Below are positions 13,541 through 16,504 of a DNA stretch of 16,504 nt, in pieces. Source of the DNA: Thermoplasmata archaeon (lineage in GTDB: Archaea > Thermoplasmatota > Thermoplasmata > Thermoplasmatales > Aciduliprofundaceae); assembly GCA_021163705.1 (NCBI GenBank), contig JAGGTO010000117.1, positions 1 to 16,504 of the forward strand, written 5' to 3'. The notes below the pieces were generated by a model. That model saw only the letters and a program-made list of their open reading frames with translations, made no database searches and was not told where the DNA came from. Made by a program: the position numbers and the translations under genes. The stretch's first letter is position 1, and each line of letters starts with the position of its first letter.

Positions 13541-14710
13541 ATGGAGTACAGGTGGAAAGTTCTAATCGTTGCCTGGTTTGTGAACCTCTCCATATGGACT
13601 GGGGATATCGTGCTTGCAGTTCTCGGTGCTCCCATATCTCGCGATTTCGGATTGGACCGCACTTACTTCTCCTTCATTCTCTCGCTTCCCATTTTGATGA
13701 TGGTAATCCTAGGCGTGCCGGTGGGTGTGCTAATCGCGAAAATAGGACCGAAGAGAACCGCGCTTATCGGATTGCTTATAACTCTCCTAGCCCAGGTGCT
13801 GAGAAGCGTATCCTCCTCCACTCTGCAATTCACGCTCTTCACGGCGCTCTACGGCGTGGGCATGGCTGTGGTGTTCCCCAACTTACCGAAGATTGCTGAA
13901 TTGTCGTTTCCCAAGGAGCAGCAGGGCCTGGCCGCCGGCATCTACATGTCCGGGCTGCCCTCAGGCGCTATAATGGGACTTGTGGCCTCATCGCTTCTCC
14001 TTCCCCGGATTTCATGGAGTGCAATTCTGCAGCTCTATGCTCTCTTTCTCGTAATAGGCGCGATTCTCTGGCTTCTCACCGCAAAGGACATGCCCGAAGG
14101 AAAGGTGAGCATGCTGGAAGGTTTGAAGAAGGTGTCACGTAACAAATTTCTCTGGGTGGTATCTGTTGCCAATCTCACTCTTCTCGTCACCTATTTTGGT
14201 GCAACAAAGTACTTTCCATCGCAGGAGCAGTTGAAGGAGTATCTGGGCTCCTCAGCCCCGTTCTTAATAGCTCTCATCTCCGTTGCCCTGATATTCGGGT
14301 TACTTCTCCTTCCCACCCTTTCACTCAGGATTGGAGAGAAAAAAGCGCTCATCCTGTATCAGATTCTCGTGGCTCTTCTTCTTCCCGTATTCGCATGGGC
14401 AACCATTGCCAGAAGTGAAGTGATATGGCTTCTCTCCCCACTCATAGGCGTGCTCCTGGGTGGAATAATCCCGCTCTACTTCTCATTCCTCTCCAAAACT
14501 GGCGTGGAGAGAAAGTATTTCGGCATCGCATCCGGTATATTTGTCTCGGTGCTCAACATTGGCGGATTCCTAGCCCCCATTCTATCCGAGATTATGGACT
14601 CCATGGGCGGGATATACGCTGTGGCGCTTCTCTTCTCCCTCTCCTCTATTGCCGGTGCTCTGCTCTCCTACCTCTTCCCCACCGGTAAAGGAGGAGAAGA
14701 AAAAAGCTAA
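13541..14710 (+). CDS. Major facilitator superfamily transporter
   Basis: A 389-residue protein with about twelve hydrophobic segments in two halves and a cytoplasmic central linker (about residues 183-206, KDMPEGKVSMLEGLKKVSRN). An MFS motif-A-like loop lies between helices 2 and 3 (GVLIAKIGPKRTALIG), and YGVGMAVVFPNLPKIAE with GLAAGIYMSGLPSGAIMG forms a typical helix 4-5 region. The length fits cyanate/nitrite-type (CynX/NarK) or sugar-phosphate-like carriers; the substrate cannot be told. The gene is noticeably more GC-rich than genes at the start of the window. Its last 65 bases overlap the 3' end of the convergent gene ending at 14646. The start ATG follows a TATA-like box and has no Shine-Dalgarno. 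Confidence 0.87.
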   Translation: MEYRWKVLIVAWFVNLSIWTGDIVLAVLGAPISRDFGLDRTYFSFILSLPILMMVILGVPVGVLIAKIGPKRTALIGLLITLLAQVLRSVSSSTLQFTLFTALYGVGMAVVFPNLPKIAELSFPKEQQGLAAGIYMSGLPSGAIMGLVASSLLLPRISWSAILQLYALFLVIGAILWLLTAKDMPEGKVSMLEGLKKVSRNKFLWVVSVANLTLLVTYFGATKYFPSQEQLKEYLGSSAPFLIALISVALIFGLLLLPTLSLRIGEKKALILYQILVALLLPVFAWATIARSEVIWLLSPLIGVLLGGIIPLYFSFLSKTGVERKYFGIASGIFVSVLNIGGFLAPILSEIMDSMGGIYAVALLFSLSSIAGALLSYLFPTGKGGEEKS

Positions 14711-15278
14711 TCTGTAGGGAAAGATAGCCCACACCGGGCCAGGGACAGTGCACTGTGCTATCAGGAAGCGAGAGATAGAACGCAGAGCCTAGTAGAAGCG
14801 CGGATGCAGCGGGGATTAGAGAGTGGGAAAGATGTTTACTCCACAGCACACCCACATCTCTATCACCCACATTTCTCAAATGGAGGAAGAGAAAAATAGC
14901 AGGGAGAAGAGAGAATGTTATGAACGCATACGCCAATCCGGTGGTGAGAGGCGAGCTTTTCAGCACATCGAGGTACACATACTGATAGAAAATGTCCGCA
15001 AGTATCACAAACAGAAGCGTGAGGAATAGGTAGGCCAGCATCCCCGTTCTCAGAGCATTACCAATATTGAGTTCATCTTTGCAGAAGAGGCAAGAAAGAA
15101 TATATGTTCCCACCGCACCATAGCACAGTCCCCAGGCATACGGATATGCAGGCACTCCGCATATCTTCGCACCGTGGCAGGAGAGGCAAGCACCGAACAA
15201 GAACATGGATACTATGCCAAATATAAGGGAATAGATAGAAATAAGGATAATGGATAGCCCAACCCTTCTCGCAGCCAT
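14646..15278 (-). CDS. Membrane protein with CxxC-x5-CG motif, paralog of the 12381-12929 gene
   Basis: A 210-residue protein with about six hydrophobic segments. Helix 1 (about 8-30) runs into C31-x2-C34-x5-C40-G, then PYAWGLCYGAVGTYIL, then C63. The N-terminal third matches the protein encoded at 12381-12929; the rest is similar only in hydrophobic layout. It is 28 bases downstream of an ABC permease gene on the same strand, but a TATA-like element (ATAATTTTTA, about 15301-15310) is centred about 26 bases before its ATG, so it may have its own leaderless promoter. Its C-terminal 21 codons overlap the end of the convergent MFS gene, and the tail (WGRGRRAEHRQ) is antisense to the MFS last helix. 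Function unknown. Confidence 0.68.
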   Translation of the reverse strand: MAARRVGLSIILISIYSLIFGIVSMFLFGACLSCHGAKICGVPAYPYAWGLCYGAVGTYILSCLFCKDELNIGNALRTGMLAYLFLTLLFVILADIFYQYVYLDVLKSSPLTTGLAYAFITFSLLPAIFLFLHLRNVGDRDVGVLWSKHLSHSLIPAASALLLGSAFYLSLPDSTVHCPWPGVGYLSLQISFFLLLLYRWGRGRRAEHRQ

Positions 15279-15298
15279 AGGGGGAAATGGAATTAAGA

Positions 15299-15310
15299 GG
15301 TAAAAATTAT
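15299..15310 (-). promoter_or_regulatory. Possible internal TATA box before the CxxC membrane protein gene
   Basis: ATAATTTTTACC on the - strand is centred about 26 bases before the ATG at 15278. It overlaps the stop of the ABC permease gene. Confidence 0.35.
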
Positions 15311-16020
15311 TCCATTCCCCATTTAACCGCTCTGGAGGAGGTCACGATCCCTAGGACGAGCCATATGAGAAGCACAGCTACCGGATACCAGAGATTGCCC
15401 CATGTGCTCAGTCCCGAGAGCTGTCTCGCCAGTTCCGCTCCTGCAGCCGTGGGAAGCATCAGCACAAAGTATCTTGCAGGCAAAGGTATTATGTGCGCGG
15501 GATAAAAAACAGGAGGGAGGATAATCAGCATCATCTGAATTGGATTGGTTATCGCAGATATGTTTGTGGGCTTCTTTATGCGCATAACAATTGCGAGGCC
15601 CACAAAATTGCTTATAACAAGGAGGGGAGCAACCGCTATAAGCGAGGCGAGCACTATCCCCCAGGCATTCAGGAAGAATATCAGGGGCAGCATGTAGAGA
15701 AAATCTGCCACAAGGAAAATCAGGCTTGAGATGAAATATCCAAAGATGTAGTGAAATGGTTTTACAGGTGAGGCTATGAACATATCCATGGTCTTTCCCT
15801 GCTTATCCCACCCGATGCTCTGAGCAACTAAATTCACACCCATCCCCCATGAGCCTGATATGAACCACGCAACGAGAACATTTCTGAGGCCTGATATTCC
15901 GCCCCAAACGAACATCAATATGGCGAAGCCTGCCACTATAAATAAATCCTGAACGAGCCACATGGGCTGACGGCGTATCCATCTTGAGGTGAGATACGCA
16001 ACACCGCTAATCTTTCCCAT
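15307..16020 (-). CDS. ABC-2 type transporter permease
   Basis: A 237-residue membrane protein with about six hydrophobic segments. It carries the ABC-2 permease pattern around GKTMDMFIASPVKPFHYIFG between helices 2 and 3, and the late IILPPVFYPAHIIP motif, the 'P-x-F/L-Y-P' element of drug/polysaccharide ABC-2 permeases. I take the ATG at 16018-16020 as start because GGGAGGTG ends 6 bases before it; a TTG six codons further upstream has no such signal. The gene overlaps the end of the ATPase gene by 14 bases, so they make one exporter. It differs in sequence from the permease at 1789, so the two systems are separate. Substrate unknown. Confidence 0.9.
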   Translation of the reverse strand: MGKISGVAYLTSRWIRRQPMWLVQDLFIVAGFAILMFVWGGISGLRNVLVAWFISGSWGMGVNLVAQSIGWDKQGKTMDMFIASPVKPFHYIFGYFISSLIFLVADFLYMLPLIFFLNAWGIVLASLIAVAPLLVISNFVGLAIVMRIKKPTNISAITNPIQMMLIILPPVFYPAHIIPLPARYFVLMLPTAAGAELARQLSGLSTWGNLWYPVAVLLIWLVLGIVTSSRAVKWGME

Positions 16021-16504
16021 AGGCAACACCTCCCACAATGTAGAGATAGGTATCCTCCAGTGATGTTTCTTCGATACTCACACTCGCCGCGTCTATCTTC
16101 TCCACGAGCTCGATGCCTTCCTCTCTGCTCTCTGCGTAGATTATTTTTCTATCACCCAAATCTATGTCCTCCTTCCTTGGCAATTTTTTCGCTCCTTTTA
16201 CCACGACTTTGTGAGTATAGGGAATCCTTACCCTCAATTCCTCAGGTGTTCCGCTGGCAACACTTATTCCCTTACTTATCATAACAATGTAATCTCCCAG
16301 AATTTCAGCCTCTTTCATATCATGCGTGGTGAGAAGTATCGTCTTTCCTTTCGAAGCCTCTTCCCTCAGAGATTTCCAGACCACATATCTGGCTTCAACA
16401 TCCAGACCGCTTGTTGGCTCATCCAAAAATATCACAGGGGCTCCGGAAGCGAGAACCATGGCCACAGCTATCCTCTTTCTCTGTCCTCCGCTGAGCTGAA
16501 TAGC
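16007..16504 (-). CDS. ABC transporter ATP-binding protein, C-terminal part (start outside window)
   Basis: The frame is open to the window edge, so the Walker A half is missing from view. Visible are the signature LSGGQRKR, close to the edge, then Walker B VIFLDEPTSGLD and the H-loop in LLTTHDMKEAE. A C-terminal extension of about 85 residues with KKLPRKEDIDLGDRKI and ETSLEDTYLYI follows, typical of DrrA/CcmA-like exporter ATPases. The stop TAG (16007-16009) lies inside the start of the permease gene. The Met codon near 16463 is internal and not the real start. Confidence 0.92.
   Translation of the reverse strand, partial: AIQLSGGQRKRIAVAMVLASGAPVIFLDEPTSGLDVEARYVVWKSLREEASKGKTILLTTHDMKEAEILGDYIVMISKGISVASGTPEELRVRIPYTHKVVVKGAKKLPRKEDIDLGDRKIIYAESREEGIELVEKIDAASVSIEETSLEDTYLYIVGGVAYGKD

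Noticed and set aside
1..16504. CRISPR arrays, tRNA or rRNA genes, long tandem repeats
   Set aside because: No regularly spaced repeats, cloverleaf-like sequence or rRNA-like sequence was noticed when reading; a covariance-model scan was not possible here.

Overview
The window looks archaeal, most likely a thermophilic euryarchaeon. Thermoplasmatota/Aciduliprofundum-like is my guess, from gene flavour only and not from any marker gene. The supporting signs are TATA-like AT boxes centred about 26 bases upstream of start codons with no leader, strong Shine-Dalgarno sequences (GGAGGTGAT type) mainly at operon-internal genes, short T-rich gene ends, and archaeal-type enzymes. No rRNA, tRNA or CRISPR array was seen.

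Region 1 (1-3818, + strand, AT-rich) is one tightly overlapping operon: the 3' end of a radical SAM/SPASM protein, a small four-helix membrane protein, an ABC ATPase, an ABC-2 permease, and a second complete radical SAM/SPASM enzyme with an N-terminal PqqD-like (RiPP recognition) domain. This is the layout of a peptide-modifying and export (RiPP-type) cluster. Next to it (3986-4171, - strand) lies the C-terminal relic of a DDE transposase, which appears to have cut off the tail of the neighbouring gene.

Region 2 (4131-5578, - strand) holds a class II aldolase followed by two tandem paralogous small membrane proteins that share an HPW(I/V)C motif and a C-x27-C spacing. They belong to no family I recognise. 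Divergent from the aldolase is an ArsB/NhaD-type ion transporter (5650-6741).

Region 3 (6742-10860) carries a long KamA-family radical SAM aminomutase. The two lysine-binding Asp residues of lysine 2,3-aminomutase are replaced by Lys and Asn, the pair reported for glutamate 2,3-aminomutase, so beta-glutamate (an osmolyte) is the predicted product. Its mRNA probably starts with a hairpin in a leader of about 90 nt. A convergent polytopic membrane protein and an isocitrate-dehydrogenase-family enzyme with NADP-type cofactor residues follow. Isocitrate to 2-oxoglutarate to glutamate to beta-glutamate would be a sensible metabolic link, but this is inference.

Region 4 (10858-13420, - strand) has an operon of a Cys-motif membrane protein, an M20 metallopeptidase/deacylase and a two-helix PH-like membrane protein. 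Upstream of it is a decayed ACR3/SBF-type arsenite-efflux pseudogene with a missing middle and two apparent frameshifts.

Region 5 (13541-16504, clearly more GC-rich than region 1) has an MFS transporter (+). Convergent to it on the - strand are an ABC exporter (ATPase truncated by the window edge, and its permease) and a second Cys-motif membrane protein paralogous to the one in region 4.
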